Translations under genes and position numbers: made by a program
Assembly (NCBI RefSeq): GCF_013282665.1
Contig: NZ_CP054041.1
Coordinates: forward strand, 1,408,001 to 1,472,000
Direction: 5' to 3'
Source: Listeria monocytogenes
Lineage (GTDB): Bacteria; Bacillota; Bacilli; Lactobacillales; Listeriaceae
Length of the DNA: 64,000 bases
Shown: positions 1 to 14,315 of the stretch, in pieces
How the letters are laid out: each line of letters begins with the position of its first letter
Numbering within the stretch: position 1 is the first letter of the stretch
The notes under the pieces: model-generated
Told to the model about the DNA's origin: nothing
Seen by the model: the letters and a program-made list of their open reading frames with translations, nothing else
The model's database searches: none

Positions 1-120
1 GTAATTATCTATGACACAAGTAACCGAGAATCATCTGAAAGTGAATCTTTCATCTGATTGGAAGTATCATCGCTGATACAGAAAATCAGAAAAACAACCT
101 TTACTTCGTAGAAGTAAATT
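1..120 (+). other. 3' part of 16S-23S rRNA spacer
   Basis: This AT-rich stretch directly precedes the conserved 5' end of 23S rRNA, so it is the end of the 16S-23S internal spacer. No tRNA is visible in the portion shown. The region around 105-128 can pair with sequence just after the 23S 3' end (around 3043-3070), as expected for the processing stalk that flanks mature 23S. Confidence 0.8.
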
Positions 121-3051
<2,931 letters not shown>

Positions 3052-3129
3052 AAAAATGAAACGAAGTTACCTAACTGAACCCTTTCTTCTCTAGTTTTGA
3101 GAGAGCAATCTTTCAACAACTCAATATTG

Positions 3130-3244
3130 TCTGGTAGTTATGGCGAGAAGGTCACACCCGTTCCCATCCCGAACACGGTAGTTAAGCTTCTCTGCGCCAA
3201 TGGTAGTTGGGGGCTTCCCCCTGCGAGAGTAGGTCGCTGCCGGG
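3130..3244 (+). rRNA. 5S ribosomal RNA
   Basis: About 115 nt, lying about 80 nt after 23S, with the conserved loop CCCGTTCCCATCCCGAACACGG and complementary ends (TCTGGTAG near 3130 with CTGCCGGG near 3236). It closes the rRNA operon. No tRNA gene follows; a terminator does. Confidence 0.97.
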
Positions 3245-3252
3245 CAATTTGA

Positions 3253-3287
3253 AAAAGTCCTAATTATTTAGGGCTTTTTTTGTTTGT
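3253..3287 (+). terminator. rRNA operon terminator
   Basis: An AAAGTCC / GGGCTTT stem with an AT loop is followed by a run of seven or more T, immediately downstream of 5S. It separates the rrn operon from the ctsR operon. Confidence 0.85.
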
Positions 3288-3301
3288 ATAGGATAAATAA
3301 A

Positions 3302-3351
3302 TTGCTAATAGGTAGGGATATCTAGTATAATTAAAGTCAAAAATAGTCAAA
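3302..3351 (+). promoter_or_regulatory. SigA promoter with CtsR operator
   Basis: TTGCTA (3302-3307), 18 nt, TATAAT (3326-3331) form a vegetative promoter. Directly after the -10 box is a perfect tandem heptad AGTCAAA-AAT-AGTCAAA (3335-3351), which fits the known CtsR recognition pattern of two GGTCAAA/AGTCAAA heptads separated by three bases. Its position over the start site means bound CtsR would block initiation, giving autoregulation of the ctsR-mcsA-mcsB-clpC operon. Confidence 0.92.
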
Positions 3352-3391
3352 GTCAGTGATTTGTAAAAAACTAGAAAGGAGATTCCTTATA

Positions 3392-3850
3392 ATGAAAAAT
3401 ATTTCTGATATTATAGAAGCTTATTTGAAACAAGTTTTGGAGTCTAGTGAAGCAGTTGAAATTAAAAGAAGTGAAATTGCAGATAAATTTGAATGTGTAC
3501 CTTCACAAATTAACTATGTAATAAACACTAGATTCACAATGGAACGAGGATATATTGTTGAAAGTAAACGCGGTGGCGGTGGATATATTCGAATTATTAA
3601 AGTGAAAATGAATGATAAACTTCAATTGTTAGAAGCTATTATTTCAATGGTTCATGATAAAAAGGTCTCTCAATCGTTTTCTGAAGATGTTATTTTAAGG
3701 TTGCTTGAAGAAGAAGTAATAACGAAAAAAGAAGCAAGATTGATGGTTGCGGCTTTAGATCGTGAAGTTTTAATTTTACCTTTACCGGATAGAGATATTT
3801 TGAGAAGTAGGATTTTAGAGGCGATGTTGGTTGCTTTGAAATATGATTAA
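3392..3850 (+). CDS. ctsR: CtsR heat-shock repressor
   Basis: CtsR is the dimeric repressor of class III heat-shock genes (clp and own operon). The 152-residue product has an N-terminal helix-turn-helix at about residues 27-47, followed by the winged region with R60 and a four-glycine stretch G61-G64. That glycine loop is known in CtsR as the thermosensing, DNA-contacting part of the wing. The ATG at 3392 is chosen because AGAAAGGAG lies 7-10 nt upstream; a longer in-frame reading from 3356 lacks a ribosome site. It is first in the operon with mcsA (12-nt gap), mcsB and clpC, and its own promoter carries a perfect CtsR box. In heat stress it is inactivated through the downstream McsA/McsB pair and degraded by Clp proteases (family knowledge). 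Confidence 0.97.
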   Translation: MKNISDIIEAYLKQVLESSEAVEIKRSEIADKFECVPSQINYVINTRFTMERGYIVESKRGGGGYIRIIKVKMNDKLQLLEAIISMVHDKKVSQSFSEDVILRLLEEEVITKKEARLMVAALDREVLILPLPDRDILRSRILEAMLVALKYD

Positions 3851-3862
3851 GGTGTGATGACG

Positions 3863-4381
3863 ATGATTTGTCAAAGATGTGGAGAAAATAAAGCTGTTAT
3901 TGCTTTGCAACAATTAAATGAGGCTGGGAAAGTGGAATCATTGTATCTATGTGAGGATTGCGCAACGGAGAAGGCTCTCTCTTCCGAAAAAGATCTAGTT
4001 AAAGCGATGGACACTTTTAGTGAAGTGGCTCTGGATTTCTTGACGCTTTTGCAAAAAGAAGAAAATGCGCAGAAAGAGATCGTTTGTGGTAATTGTCAAC
4101 TTAGTTTTGAAGAGTTTCTACAAACTAATCGAGTTGGATGTTCGGAGTGCTATGAGGCTTTTAAAGAGCAATTAGTGCCAATTATTGGTCGTGTTCAGAA
4201 TGGGTATAAAAATCATGTTGGTAAGGTTCCTACTGAGATTGAACGTGCAGAAGGTATCCAAAATGAAATTAGTCACTTACAAGAAAAGTTAGCACAACTA
4301 GTTAAAAATGAAGAATTTGAGGAAGCTGCCATTGTTCGAGATGAAATTAAAGCTTTGAGGGCTGGGGGTGAGGATGAATGA
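3863..4381 (+). CDS. mcsA: McsA, activator of McsB
   Basis: McsA is the zinc-binding activator of the protein-arginine kinase McsB. Reading from ATG 3863, the 172-residue protein has four CxxC motifs (C3/C6, about C30/C33, and two more at about 80-110) and a C-terminal UVR motif at about 135-170, the UvrB/UvrC-type helical hairpin that contacts ClpC. AAGGTG at 3849-3854 is 8 nt before this ATG; the GTG at 3854 and ATG at 3857 are too close to it. The stop codon overlaps the mcsB start (ATGA, 4378-4381), indicating translational coupling and stoichiometric production with McsB. Confidence 0.95.
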   Translation: MICQRCGENKAVIALQQLNEAGKVESLYLCEDCATEKALSSEKDLVKAMDTFSEVALDFLTLLQKEENAQKEIVCGNCQLSFEEFLQTNRVGCSECYEAFKEQLVPIIGRVQNGYKNHVGKVPTEIERAEGIQNEISHLQEKLAQLVKNEEFEEAAIVRDEIKALRAGGEDE

Positions 4382-5400
4382 ATGTATTTGAGCCGCGGCT
4401 TAGTTCTTGGTTAGAAAATGCTGGTGATGACGATGATGTTGTGTTAAGTTCACGCATTAGGCTTGCTAGAAATTTGAAGGATGAACAGTTTCCGATTTAT
4501 GAGCAAAAGGAAGAAATTGTTGATAAAATTGCAGATGCTTTTGATGATAATTTTACTTTGTTTAAAATGAATCAGATTTCTCATTTGGAAAAGGCTCTTT
4601 TGGTAGAAAAGCATTTGATTAGTCCTTATATGATGAATAAGAGTGAGTATGGGGCTGTTCTTTTAAATGAAGAAGAGAATGTGAGTATTATGTTAAATGA
4701 GGAAGATCATTTGCGGATTCAGTGTATGACACCTGGGTTAAGGTTGTTTGATGCCTTAGAAGCGGCGCTGCAAATTGATGGTTATGTGGAAGAGAAGTTG
4801 AGCTATGCTTTTGATAAACAATTTGGATATTTGACGAGTTGTGTGACGAATATTGGAACGGGGATGCGTGCTTCTGTAATGGTTCATTTACCAGGACTTG
4901 TGACGACGAAAAGAATTAAAAGTGTGATTGAAGCGATTAGGAGTCTTGGTTTTGTGGTAAGAGGTATATACGGGGAAGGTAGTCTGCCAGCAAGTAGTAT
5001 TTTTCAGGTCTCCAATCAAGTGACTTTGGGTAAAACGGAAACAGAAATTGTGGAAGATTTAACGCAAGTCATGGAACAAATTATTATGCAGGAACGTATA
5101 GCAAGAACTACTTTGAAGCAAAAATTTCATATTGCGCTGGAAGATAGAGTTTTTAGGTCATATGGTTTACTGATGAATTGTCGAATTATTTCCATGCGAG
5201 AAGCTTCAGACGCTATATCTGATGTTAGGCTTGGAGTCGAATTAGGATTTTTCGAGCATATTTCTCGCCAAAAAATGAATGAATTGGTACTATTCTCGCA
5301 ACCAGCTTTTTTGAGAAGGGAAGCAGGACGAGATATGGATGAATTAGAAGAGAAAGTAATACGGGCCAAAGTGATTCGCGAGATTTTGGGCGATAAATGA
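4378..5400 (+). CDS. mcsB: McsB protein-arginine kinase
   Basis: McsB phosphorylates arginine residues on CtsR and on misfolded proteins, marking them for ClpCP. The 340-residue protein has the phosphagen-kinase fold: the phosphate-binding SSRIRLARN segment at about residues 25-34, the [11 protein letters not shown] catalytic-loop segment at about 165-175, and the C-terminal DRVFRSYG and [10 protein letters not shown] motifs. Its start overlaps the mcsA stop, with GGGGGTGAGG upstream as ribosome site. Length is normal for the family and no damage is seen. clpC follows after 28 nt. Confidence 0.96.
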   Translation: MNVFEPRLSSWLENAGDDDDVVLSSRIRLARNLKDEQFPIYEQKEEIVDKIADAFDDNFTLFKMNQISHLEKALLVEKHLISPYMMNKSEYGAVLLNEEENVSIMLNEEDHLRIQCMTPGLRLFDALEAALQIDGYVEEKLSYAFDKQFGYLTSCVTNIGTGMRASVMVHLPGLVTTKRIKSVIEAIRSLGFVVRGIYGEGSLPASSIFQVSNQVTLGKTETEIVEDLTQVMEQIIMQERIARTTLKQKFHIALEDRVFRSYGLLMNCRIISMREASDAISDVRLGVELGFFEHISRQKMNELVLFSQPAFLRREAGRDMDELEEKVIRAKVIREILGDK

Positions 5401-5428
5401 TGAGGCTTACGATAAGGAGGAAACAACA

Positions 5429-7891
5429 ATGATGTTTGGACGATTTACGCAAAGAGCTCAGAAAGTACTCGCGTTGTCACAAGAAGAGGCGATGCGTTTG
5501 AATCATAGTAATTTAGGAACAGAACATATTTTATTAGGGCTTGTAAGAGAAGGCGAAGGAATTGCGGCGAAAGCTCTCTATGAACTGGGAATTAGTTCTG
5601 AAAAAGTGCAGCAAGAGGTAGAAGGATTAATTGGTCATGGGGAAAAAGCTGTGACAACGATTCAATATACGCCTCGTGCGAAAAAAGTAATTGAACTTTC
5701 CATGGATGAGGCTCGTAAATTAGGGCACACTTACGTGGGGACAGAACATATTTTACTTGGGCTTATTCGTGAAGGCGAAGGAGTAGCGGCGCGCGTTTTA
5801 AGTAATCTTGGTATTAGTTTGAATAAAGCTCGTCAGCAAGTTCTACAGCTCTTAGGCGGCGGTGATGCTACTGGGGCAGGAAGACAAACTAATACGCAAG
5901 CTACACCGACTTTAGATAGTTTGGCACGTGATTTGACAGTTATTGCTCGGGAAGATAATTTGGACCCGGTTATTGGTCGTTCTAAAGAAATCCAACGTGT
6001 GATTGAAGTACTTAGTCGCCGGACGAAAAATAACCCGGTACTCATTGGGGAACCAGGTGTTGGTAAAACAGCGATTGCAGAAGGCTTAGCGCAACAAATT
6101 GTTCGTAATGAAGTGCCTGAGACCTTACGTGGAAAACGTGTAATGACACTGGATATGGGTACTGTTGTAGCAGGTACAAAATATCGTGGTGAATTTGAAG
6201 ACCGTTTGAAGAAAGTAATGGATGAAATTCGTCAAGCTGGTAATGTTATTCTATTTATTGATGAATTGCATACTTTAATCGGTGCTGGTGGGGCGGAAGG
6301 TGCGATTGATGCATCAAATATCTTGAAGCCACCTCTAGCTCGTGGAGAATTGCAATGTATTGGGGCAACAACGCTGGATGAGTACCGTAAGTACATCGAA
6401 AAAGATGCGGCGCTTGAGAGACGTTTCCAACCAATCAAAGTAGATGAACCAACTGTAGAAGAATCTATTCAAATTTTACATGGATTGCGCGATCGTTATG
6501 AAGCGCATCACCGTGTTGCAATTACGGATGAAGCGCTTGAGGCTGCTGTTCGTCTATCTGATCGTTACATCTCTGATCGTTTCTTACCCGATAAAGCGAT
6601 TGATGTAATTGATGAATCTGGTTCTAAAGTACGTTTGAAATCTTTTACAACGCCAAAAAATGTAAAAGAAATGGAAAATAATTTATCTGATTTGAAAAAA
6701 GAAAAAGATGCGGCTGTTCAAGGGCAAGAATTTGAAAAAGCAGCGTCATTACGCGATAAAGAACAAAAACTTAAAAAATCATTAGAAGAAACAAAAGCGA
6801 ATTGGCAAGAAAAGCAAGGGCTTGATCATAGTGAAGTAACAGAAGAGATTGTCGCTGAAGTAGTTGCTAGTTGGACTGGAATTCCAGTTGCGAAACTTGC
6901 GGAAACTGAGACAAATAAACTTTTGAATATGGAGAAACTTTTACATGAACGGGTGATTGGACAAGATGCAGCGGTGAAAGCTGTGTCGCTAGCTGTACGA
7001 CGAGCTCGTGCTGGGCTTAAAGATCCTAAGCGTCCAATTGGTTCCTTTATTTTCCTTGGGCCCACTGGTGTTGGGAAAACGGAACTTGCTCGCGCGCTTG
7101 CTGAATCTATGTTTGGCGATGAGGATTCGATGATTCGAATTGATATGTCTGAGTACATGGAGAAATTCTCCACTGCTCGTTTAGTTGGGGCTCCTCCAGG
7201 TTATGTAGGCTATGAAGAAGGCGGGCAACTGACAGAAAAAGTTCGTCAAAAACCTTATTCAGTAGTTCTTTTAGATGAAATTGAAAAAGCGCATCCGGAT
7301 GTATTTAATATGTTGCTACAAGTGCTGGATGATGGTCGTTTGACTGATTCTAAAGGACGGGTAGTTGACTTTAGAAATACAGTTATCATTATGACTTCCA
7401 ATATTGGGGCTCAAGAAATGAAACAAGATAAATCAATGGGCTTCAATGTAATTGATCCACTTAAAGACCATAAAGCAATGGAACACCGTGTTTTACAAGA
7501 TTTAAAACAGGCATTCCGTCCAGAGTTTATCAACCGAATTGATGAAACAATTGTATTCCATTCGCTGCAAGAAAAAGAATTGAAACAAATTGTTACACTG
7601 CTTACTTCCCAATTAACGAAACGCTTAGCTGAACGCGATATTCATGTGAAATTGACGGAAGGTGCGAAGGCTAAAATTGCCAAAGACGGTTATGATCCAG
7701 AATACGGAGCTCGTCCTTTGAAGCGAGCTATTCAAAAAGAAGTAGAAGATATGCTTTCTGAAGAATTGCTCCGTGGCAACATTAAAGTAGGCGATTACGT
7801 AGAAATTGGTGTAAAAGATGGCAAGTTGGAAGTTAGAAAAAAAGATGCACCCAAAAAGAAAACAACCGCCAAAAAGGTAAAAGCTAAATAA
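5429..7891 (+). CDS. clpC: ClpC AAA+ unfoldase
   Basis: ClpC is the HSP100 ATPase that unfolds substrates, including arginine-phosphorylated proteins, for the ClpP protease. The 820 residues show two Clp-N repeats (about 1-145), AAA module 1 with Walker A GEPGVGKT near 207, a coiled middle domain with a UVR motif near 420-455, AAA module 2 with Walker A GPTGVGKT near 545, and a Lys-rich tail. GGAGG lies 9 nt before the ATG. It ends the ctsR operon and is followed by a strong hairpin terminator, so expression follows the CtsR-box promoter at 3302. ClpC is known in Listeria for stress survival and virulence (established knowledge). Confidence 0.98.
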   Translation: MMFGRFTQRAQKVLALSQEEAMRLNHSNLGTEHILLGLVREGEGIAAKALYELGISSEKVQQEVEGLIGHGEKAVTTIQYTPRAKKVIELSMDEARKLGHTYVGTEHILLGLIREGEGVAARVLSNLGISLNKARQQVLQLLGGGDATGAGRQTNTQATPTLDSLARDLTVIAREDNLDPVIGRSKEIQRVIEVLSRRTKNNPVLIGEPGVGKTAIAEGLAQQIVRNEVPETLRGKRVMTLDMGTVVAGTKYRGEFEDRLKKVMDEIRQAGNVILFIDELHTLIGAGGAEGAIDASNILKPPLARGELQCIGATTLDEYRKYIEKDAALERRFQPIKVDEPTVEESIQILHGLRDRYEAHHRVAITDEALEAAVRLSDRYISDRFLPDKAIDVIDESGSKVRLKSFTTPKNVKEMENNLSDLKKEKDAAVQGQEFEKAASLRDKEQKLKKSLEETKANWQEKQGLDHSEVTEEIVAEVVASWTGIPVAKLAETETNKLLNMEKLLHERVIGQDAAVKAVSLAVRRARAGLKDPKRPIGSFIFLGPTGVGKTELARALAESMFGDEDSMIRIDMSEYMEKFSTARLVGAPPGYVGYEEGGQLTEKVRQKPYSVVLLDEIEKAHPDVFNMLLQVLDDGRLTDSKGRVVDFRNTVIIMTSNIGAQEMKQDKSMGFNVIDPLKDHKAMEHRVLQDLKQAFRPEFINRIDETIVFHSLQEKELKQIVTLLTSQLTKRLAERDIHVKLTEGAKAKIAKDGYDPEYGARPLKRAIQKEVEDMLSEELLRGNIKVGDYVEIGVKDGKLEVRKKDAPKKKTTAKKVKAK

Positions 7892-7899
7892 CTAACACG

Positions 7900-7933
7900 C
7901 CTCCCTTAATCCATTTTTAAGGGAGGTTTTTTT
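7900..7933 (+). terminator. Terminator of the ctsR operon
   Basis: CCTCCCTTAA pairs with TTAAGGGAGG around a short loop and is followed by seven T, just after the clpC stop. It insulates the heat-shock operon from radA. Confidence 0.92.
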
Positions 7934-8038
7934 ATGGGAAAATTAAGATTCGCGTCGAAAAAACGAATTTGGTGAAAAGGGTTAACGCGAACAGATGATC
8001 TGTGGTAAAATGGAGCATATGTATGGAGGGATGTAGAA

Positions 8039-9412
8039 ATGGCTAAAGCAAAAAGGACAACCAAATTTGTGTGTCAGGCATGTGGATATGAATCGGCTAA
8101 ATGGATGGGAAAATGTCCGAATTGCAATGAGTGGAATCAGATGGTAGAAGCTTTGGAGCCATCAAAAAAATCGCGCTCAGCTTTTAATCATACTGGAGAG
8201 CCTTCGAAAGCGACTCCAATTACTCAAATAGAAAGTGAAACAGAAAAACGGGTTGAAACAAATATGCCGGAGTTAAATAGAGTCCTCGGTGGTGGTGTGG
8301 TTCCAGGATCTATGGTACTTGTCGGGGGCGATCCTGGTATCGGGAAGTCGACATTATTATTACAAGTTTCAGCTCAACTCACGCTCACGAATAAAAAAGT
8401 ATTATATATCTCAGGAGAAGAATCTATCAAACAAACGAAGCTACGTGCAGAACGTTTGCAAGTTTCGGGAGATAATTTATATGTATATGCAGAAACAAAT
8501 TTAGAAGCAGTTCAAGAAACGATTGATTTTGTGAAGCCGGATTTTGTAGTCATTGATTCTATTCAGACCGTTTATCACCCGGATGTTACGAGTGCGGCAG
8601 GGAGTGTTTCGCAGGTTAGGGAATGTACAGCAGCATTGATGCGAATTGCCAAAATGCAAAACATTGCTATCTTTATTGTTGGGCATGTAACGAAGGAAGG
8701 CGCAATTGCGGGACCGCGCCTGCTTGAACATATGGTTGATACAGTACTTTATTTTGAAGGGGAGCGTCATCATGCTTACCGGATTTTGCGTGCAGTGAAA
8801 AACCGTTTTGGTTCCACTAACGAAATGGGTATATTTGAAATGCGAGATGTTGGACTTGTTGAAGTTGCTAATCCTTCCGAAGTATTCTTGGAAGAACGTC
8901 TTGAAGGCGCTTCGGGCTCAACGGTTGTAGCTTCTATGGAAGGGACTCGTCCAGTTCTTGTGGAAATTCAAGCGCTTGTTTCACCTACGATGTTTGGTAA
9001 TGCTAAGCGAATGGCGACAGGAATAGACTATAATAAAGTTTCGCTAATTATGGCCGTTTTAGAAAAAAGAGTTGGATTAATGCTGCAAAATCAAGATGCT
9101 TATTTGAAAGCAGCGGGTGGGGTTAAACTTGATGAACCTGCAGTGGATTTGGCAGTTGCAGTAAGTGTGGCATCTAGTTATCGTGATAAACCAACGAGAA
9201 GCACAGATTGCTTTATCGGAGAACTTGGACTTACAGGTGAAATTCGTCGAGTAGCAAGAATTGAACAACGCGTGCAAGAAGCGGCGAAACTAGGATTTAA
9301 ACGGATTTTCATACCGAAAAATAATGAAGGTACTTGGAAAATACCAAAAGATGTGCAAGTGGTTGGGGTGGAAACGATTGGAGAAGCTTTGAAGAAGGCT
9401 TTACCAGATTGA
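8039..9412 (+). CDS. radA: RadA/Sms DNA repair ATPase
   Basis: RadA is a hexameric RecA-like branch-migration ATPase used in recombination and repair. The 457-residue protein begins with a four-cysteine zinc finger (C12, C15, C26, C29), then Walker [11 protein letters not shown] at about residue 96, the RadA-specific KNRFG motif at about 256, and a C-terminal Lon-like domain (about 280-457). GGAGGG lies about 9 nt before the ATG. A possible promoter, TTAACG (7982) - 18 nt - TAAAAT (8006), sits upstream, so it is probably transcribed separately from clpC. Length and motifs are normal. Confidence 0.96.
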   Translation: MAKAKRTTKFVCQACGYESAKWMGKCPNCNEWNQMVEALEPSKKSRSAFNHTGEPSKATPITQIESETEKRVETNMPELNRVLGGGVVPGSMVLVGGDPGIGKSTLLLQVSAQLTLTNKKVLYISGEESIKQTKLRAERLQVSGDNLYVYAETNLEAVQETIDFVKPDFVVIDSIQTVYHPDVTSAAGSVSQVRECTAALMRIAKMQNIAIFIVGHVTKEGAIAGPRLLEHMVDTVLYFEGERHHAYRILRAVKNRFGSTNEMGIFEMRDVGLVEVANPSEVFLEERLEGASGSTVVASMEGTRPVLVEIQALVSPTMFGNAKRMATGIDYNKVSLIMAVLEKRVGLMLQNQDAYLKAAGGVKLDEPAVDLAVAVSVASSYRDKPTRSTDCFIGELGLTGEIRRVARIEQRVQEAAKLGFKRIFIPKNNEGTWKIPKDVQVVGVETIGEALKKALPD

Positions 9413-9545
9413 AAATAAATACTTCGTTGATTCCGTGAGTACTATTTGCGGTATAGTCTTTTAATAGTGTAAAATAGTGCTATATGTATATTTGGTAATA
9501 GCTCAATTGTACATATAAATTTAAAAATGGAAAGGGGGAAACTAA

Positions 9546-10619
<1,074 letters not shown>

Positions 10620-10638
10620 TTAGAAGGAGGAAATAAGC

Positions 10639-11337
10639 ATGAATTATGAGTTGGTTTTTTTAGCGGCAGGTCAAGGGAAACGTATGAATGCCCAGAAAAA
10701 TAAAATGTGGCTAGAGTTAGTTGGTGAACCAATTTTCATTCATGCCTTGCGTCCCTTTTTAGCAGATAATCGTTGTTCAAAAGTGATTGTTGTGTGTCAA
10801 GAAGAGGAAAGAAAGCATGTAAAAGAATTAATGAGTCAGCTTAAAGTTGTTGAAAGCCGAATTGAGATTGTGAAGGGCGGAAGTGAGCGCCAATACAGTG
10901 TAGCAGCAGGTCTTGAGCGTTGTGGGACGGAGAGCGTTGTCTTAGTGCATGATGGCGCAAGGCCGTTTATCACGGTAGATATTATTGATCGATTATTAAT
11001 TGGTGTAAAGCAAAGTAAAGCCGCGATTTGTGCAGTAAAAGTAAAAGATACGGTGAAACGAGTGGTAAATGGTGTCGTTCAAGAAACAGTTGACCGTGAA
11101 AATCTTTGGCAAGTTCAAACGCCGCAAGCTTTTGAATTACCTATCTTACGAAAAGCGCATCAACTTGCTCAAAAAGAACAGTTTTTAGGAACGGATGAAG
11201 CTAGTCTGGTTGAGCGACTTCCTTGTCCTGTTGCTATTGTCCAAGGAAGTTATTATAATATTAAGCTGACAACTCCTGAAGATATGCCGCTCGCAAAGGC
11301 GATTTTAGGGGAACTTGGAGGGATAGCAAATGATTAG
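10639..11337 (+). CDS. ispD: IspD, MEP cytidylyltransferase
   Basis: IspD makes CDP-methylerythritol from MEP and CTP in the non-mevalonate isoprenoid pathway. The 232-residue protein has the nucleotidyltransferase loop AAGQGKRM at about residues 8-15, the [10 protein letters not shown] segment near 100, and the TDEASLVE segment near 185. AAGGAGG lies 8 nt before the ATG. It overlaps ispF by 8 nt, so two enzymes of one pathway are made from a coupled message. Confidence 0.95.
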   Translation: MNYELVFLAAGQGKRMNAQKNKMWLELVGEPIFIHALRPFLADNRCSKVIVVCQEEERKHVKELMSQLKVVESRIEIVKGGSERQYSVAAGLERCGTESVVLVHDGARPFITVDIIDRLLIGVKQSKAAICAVKVKDTVKRVVNGVVQETVDRENLWQVQTPQAFELPILRKAHQLAQKEQFLGTDEASLVERLPCPVAIVQGSYYNIKLTTPEDMPLAKAILGELGGIAND

Positions 11338-11803
11338 AATTGGTCAAGGTTATGATGTACATAAACTTGTTTATGACCGAGAGCTGATTATTGGCGGGAT
11401 TAAAATTCCTTATGAGAAAGGGTTACTAGGTCACAGTGATGCGGATGTACTTCTGCACGCTATTACTGATGCTATCATAGGTGCAATTGGCGCTGGTGAT
11501 ATTGGTCATTTTTTCCCGGATACAGATATGGCTTTTAAAGACGCGGATTCAGCTGAGTTACTTACAGAAATTTGGCGGAAGGTAGAGGCGGATGGTTTTC
11601 GTCTTGGGAATCTAGATGCTACTATTATTGCTGAAAAGCCAAAAATGGCACCGTATGTTGAGCAAATAAAGCTTCGAATTGCGGAGTTGCTACATGCGGA
11701 TTCAGCCCAAGTGAATATTAAGGCGACTACGACAGAGAAATTAGGATTTACTGGTCGAGAAGAAGGCATCGCAAGTCTAGCTATTGTCTTACTTGAAAAA
11801 TAA
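11330..11803 (+). CDS. ispF: IspF, MECDP synthase
   Basis: IspF cyclises CDP-ME-2-phosphate to MECDP, two steps after IspD. The 157-residue protein carries the metal ligands of the DVHKL motif (about 8-12), the [11 protein letters not shown] motif (about 34-44) and the C-terminal [17 protein letters not shown] motif. It starts inside the end of ispD (8-nt overlap) with GGAGGG upstream. gltX follows after 18 nt, suggesting one operon. Confidence 0.96.
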   Translation: MIRIGQGYDVHKLVYDRELIIGGIKIPYEKGLLGHSDADVLLHAITDAIIGAIGAGDIGHFFPDTDMAFKDADSAELLTEIWRKVEADGFRLGNLDATIIAEKPKMAPYVEQIKLRIAELLHADSAQVNIKATTTEKLGFTGREEGIASLAIVLLEK

Positions 11804-11821
11804 TTGAAGGAGTGAATAATT

Positions 11822-13297
11822 GTGAGTGAAACAAAACGAGTACGTGTACGTTATGCACCAAGTCCAACTGGATTTTTGCATATTGGAAATGCGCGTACTG
11901 CCTTATTTAACTATTTATTTGCAAGACATAATGATGGAGATTTTATCATTAGAATTGAAGATACAGACGCTAAACGTAACATAGCCGACGGTGAAGAAAG
12001 CCAAATGACAAATTTAAAATGGCTAGGTATGGACTGGGATGAAGGCGTGGATGTTCCCGGAAAATACGGACCTTACCGTCAGTCGGAACGTCAATCCATT
12101 TATGAACCGTTAATTCAACAACTTTTGGATGAAGGTTTGGCTTATAAATGTTATTGTACGGAAGAAGAGCTGGATGCTGAACGTGAAAAACAAAAAGCAA
12201 ATGGTGAAATGCCTCGTTATAGTGGGAAATGTCGTCATTTAACAAAAGAACAACAAGCGGAGAAAGAAGCGCAGGGTTTTAAACCGAGTATTCGTTTCAA
12301 AGTGCCAGCAAATGAAACAATTACTTTCAACGATATGGTGAAAGACGATGTTTCGTTTGAATCAAATGGAATAGGCGATTTTGTTATTGCGAAAAAAGAC
12401 GGAATTCCGACTTATAACTTTGCCGTAGCAGTGGACGACCATTTGATGGAAATCTCCCATGTTCTTCGCGGAGACGACCATATTTCGAATACGCCTAAAC
12501 AAATTTTGATTTATAATGCATTCGGCTGGGAGCCGCCGATTTTTGGTCATATGACGCTTATTGTGAATGAAAGCAGACGTAAATTAAGTAAACGTGATGG
12601 CTCGATTATTCAATTTATCGAACAATATCGCGATTTAGGATATTTACCAGAAGCATTATTTAACTTCATTGCTATGCTTGGTTGGTCTCCAGAAGGTGAA
12701 GAAGAAATTTTCTCTAAAGAAGAATTCATTAAAATGTTTGATCCAAAACGTTTATCTAAATCACCTGCGCTGTTTGATAATGTTAAATTAACATGGGTGA
12801 ATAACCAATATGTGAAAAAATTACCGCTAAATGATGTAGTAGAGCTTTCGTTACCGCATTTACAAAAAGCAGGTGTTGTATCTGCTGAGCTAGATCAAGC
12901 TGAACTTGATTGGGTGCACAAATTGGTGTCACTTTATCATGAGCAAATGAGCTATGGTGCGGAAATTGTGCCACTTTCAGAAATGTTCTTTGCGGATGCA
13001 GAGTCAATTACGTTTGATGAAGAAGAGACAGCGGTGCTTGCGGAAGAAACAGTTCCAACCGTTATTTCGGCTTTCAAAAAAGAACTAGAAGCACTAGAAG
13101 TTCTTGAAGCTGCGGAAGTAAAAGCGGCAATCAAGCGTGTTCAAAAAGAAACGGGCGTAAAGGGTAAAGGGTTATTTATGCCAATTCGTATTGTAACGAC
13201 GGGTGAAATGCATGGTCCTGAATTGCCACTTGCAATCGAAGTTCTTGGTCGTGAAAAAGTGCTTAATCGTTTGGATACATGGTTGAAAAATAATTGA
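11822..13297 (+). CDS. gltX: Glutamyl-tRNA synthetase
   Basis: A class I synthetase that charges tRNA-Glu and, in Firmicutes lacking GlnRS, mischarges tRNA-Gln for later amidation. The 491 residues contain the HIGH-type motif [12 protein letters not shown] (about 12-23) and the KMSKS-type motif KLSKRDGS (about 254-261), plus a C-terminal anticodon-binding region. Start codon is GTG with AAGGAG upstream. A terminator follows, so the radA-to-gltX group ends here. Confidence 0.97.
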   Translation: MSETKRVRVRYAPSPTGFLHIGNARTALFNYLFARHNDGDFIIRIEDTDAKRNIADGEESQMTNLKWLGMDWDEGVDVPGKYGPYRQSERQSIYEPLIQQLLDEGLAYKCYCTEEELDAEREKQKANGEMPRYSGKCRHLTKEQQAEKEAQGFKPSIRFKVPANETITFNDMVKDDVSFESNGIGDFVIAKKDGIPTYNFAVAVDDHLMEISHVLRGDDHISNTPKQILIYNAFGWEPPIFGHMTLIVNESRRKLSKRDGSIIQFIEQYRDLGYLPEALFNFIAMLGWSPEGEEEIFSKEEFIKMFDPKRLSKSPALFDNVKLTWVNNQYVKKLPLNDVVELSLPHLQKAGVVSAELDQAELDWVHKLVSLYHEQMSYGAEIVPLSEMFFADAESITFDEEETAVLAEETVPTVISAFKKELEALEVLEAAEVKAAIKRVQKETGVKGKGLFMPIRIVTTGEMHGPELPLAIEVLGREKVLNRLDTWLKNN

Positions 13298-13306
13298 TTT
13301 TGAATG

Positions 13307-13339
13307 AAAGCATCTCGGCTATTTGCGGGGTGCTTTTTT
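13307..13339 (+). terminator. Terminator after gltX
   Basis: An 11-bp stem (AAAGCATCTCG with CGGGGTGCTTT, including two G-U pairs) is followed by a T-rich tract just after the gltX stop. It separates gltX from the T-box-controlled cys genes. Confidence 0.85.
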
Positions 13340-13356
13340 ATTTTGATATATTTCAG

Positions 13357-13384
13357 TTGCAAGGAATTTTATTGCTGTTATAAT
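13357..13384 (+). promoter_or_regulatory. Promoter of the cysE-cysS T-box transcript
   Basis: TTGCAA (13357-13362), 16 nt, TATAAT (13379-13384), immediately upstream of the T-box leader. Confidence 0.7.
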
Positions 13385-13389
13385 AGAAC

Positions 13390-13645
13390 TAAATATACGG
13401 AAAAAGTGATGATGGGAAGAAGTACGGAATTCTAAGTTTATAGAGAGAGTCGCCATGGCTGGAAGCGACTTAGCTGAACACTCCTGAAATGCCTCCCTGA
13501 ATTCTGATGGGAAATTTAGTATCATCAGACGAAATGTGGGTCGTTACCCCCACCCCTAGAGTTGGAGTATTTGCTAAAATTAGCAGTGCTCAAGTCAGAG
13601 TGGAACCGCGCAAAGCGTCTCTGTATCGGAGGGGCTTTTTTTGTT
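13390..13645 (+). promoter_or_regulatory. T-box riboswitch, probably cysteine-specific
   Basis: The leader holds the conserved T-box sequence AGAGTGGAACCGCG at 13597-13610, followed by a GC-rich hairpin and T-run (13612-13643) that is the terminator. Stem I is closed by two GAATTC segments (near 13428 and 13499). The 3' side of the loop between them has the cysteine codon TGC at 13490-13492, a good candidate specifier. Uncharged tRNA-Cys would stabilise the antiterminator and switch on cysE-cysS. The amino-acid assignment rests on this codon plus the downstream genes. Confidence 0.9.
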
Positions 13646-13694
13646 GGTTAGGTTCCAATAAAAAATGTACGAACTTGAATAAGGAGGCAACAAA

Positions 13695-14309
13695 ATGCCA
13701 ACTCGCTTAAAAGAAGATATTGCAACAATTATAAAGAATGACCCTGCGACGAAGAGCTTTTTTGATGCTTTTTTAACGAATCCGGGATTGCACGCACTTT
13801 GGTGGCATCGTGTGGCGAACTTTTTTTATCGTCATAAAATGGTTTTGTTTGGAAAAGTATTATCGCAGACCGCTCGTTTCTGGACTAATATAGAGATTCA
13901 TCCAGGCGCAACTATTGGTAGAAGGCTTTTTATTGATCATGGTGCAGGAATTGTTATTGGTGAGACGGCAGAAATCGGTGATGATGTAACGATATTCCAC
14001 GGAGTTACGCTAGGTGGAACTGGGAAAGATTGCGGAAAACGCCATCCAACTGTTGGTGACGGGGCGCTCGTTTCGGCAGGCGCAAAAGTACTTGGACCGG
14101 TAGAAATCGGGGCAGGGGCGCGTGTTGGAGCAGGAGCTGTCGTTTTAAAAGATGTACCTCCAGGCGCGACGGTTGTCGGGATTCCTGCTAAGGTTGTTCG
14201 TTTGAATGGTCGCACGGTAGGTCACGCGGTTCCTAAAATGGATGAACTGACGTTACGAATTGCGGAATTAGAAAATATAGTAGAAAAACTTTTGAAGGAA
14301 AAGGAGTAG
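13695..14309 (+). CDS. cysE: Serine O-acetyltransferase
   Basis: CysE acetylates serine to O-acetylserine, the carbon skeleton for cysteine. The 204-residue product has an N-terminal helical part (about 1-60) and a left-handed beta-helix of hexapeptide repeats (about 65-170) with the signature LGGTGK near 111. AAGGAGG precedes the ATG by 8 nt. It is the first gene behind the T-box leader and lies 6 nt before cysS, so cysteine synthesis and tRNA-Cys charging are controlled together by tRNA-Cys charging level. Confidence 0.95.
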   Translation: MPTRLKEDIATIIKNDPATKSFFDAFLTNPGLHALWWHRVANFFYRHKMVLFGKVLSQTARFWTNIEIHPGATIGRRLFIDHGAGIVIGETAEIGDDVTIFHGVTLGGTGKDCGKRHPTVGDGALVSAGAKVLGPVEIGAGARVGAGAVVLKDVPPGATVVGIPAKVVRLNGRTVGHAVPKMDELTLRIAELENIVEKLLKEKE

Positions 14310-14315
14310 ATCTGA

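Noticed and set aside
5127-5452. Minus-strand open frames across mcsB and clpC start
   Set aside because: Shadow frames opposite highly conserved coding genes, without ribosome sites.
13507-13710. 67-codon ORF upstream of cysE
   Set aside because: It lies across the T-box leader and its terminator; the RNA element explains the sequence.
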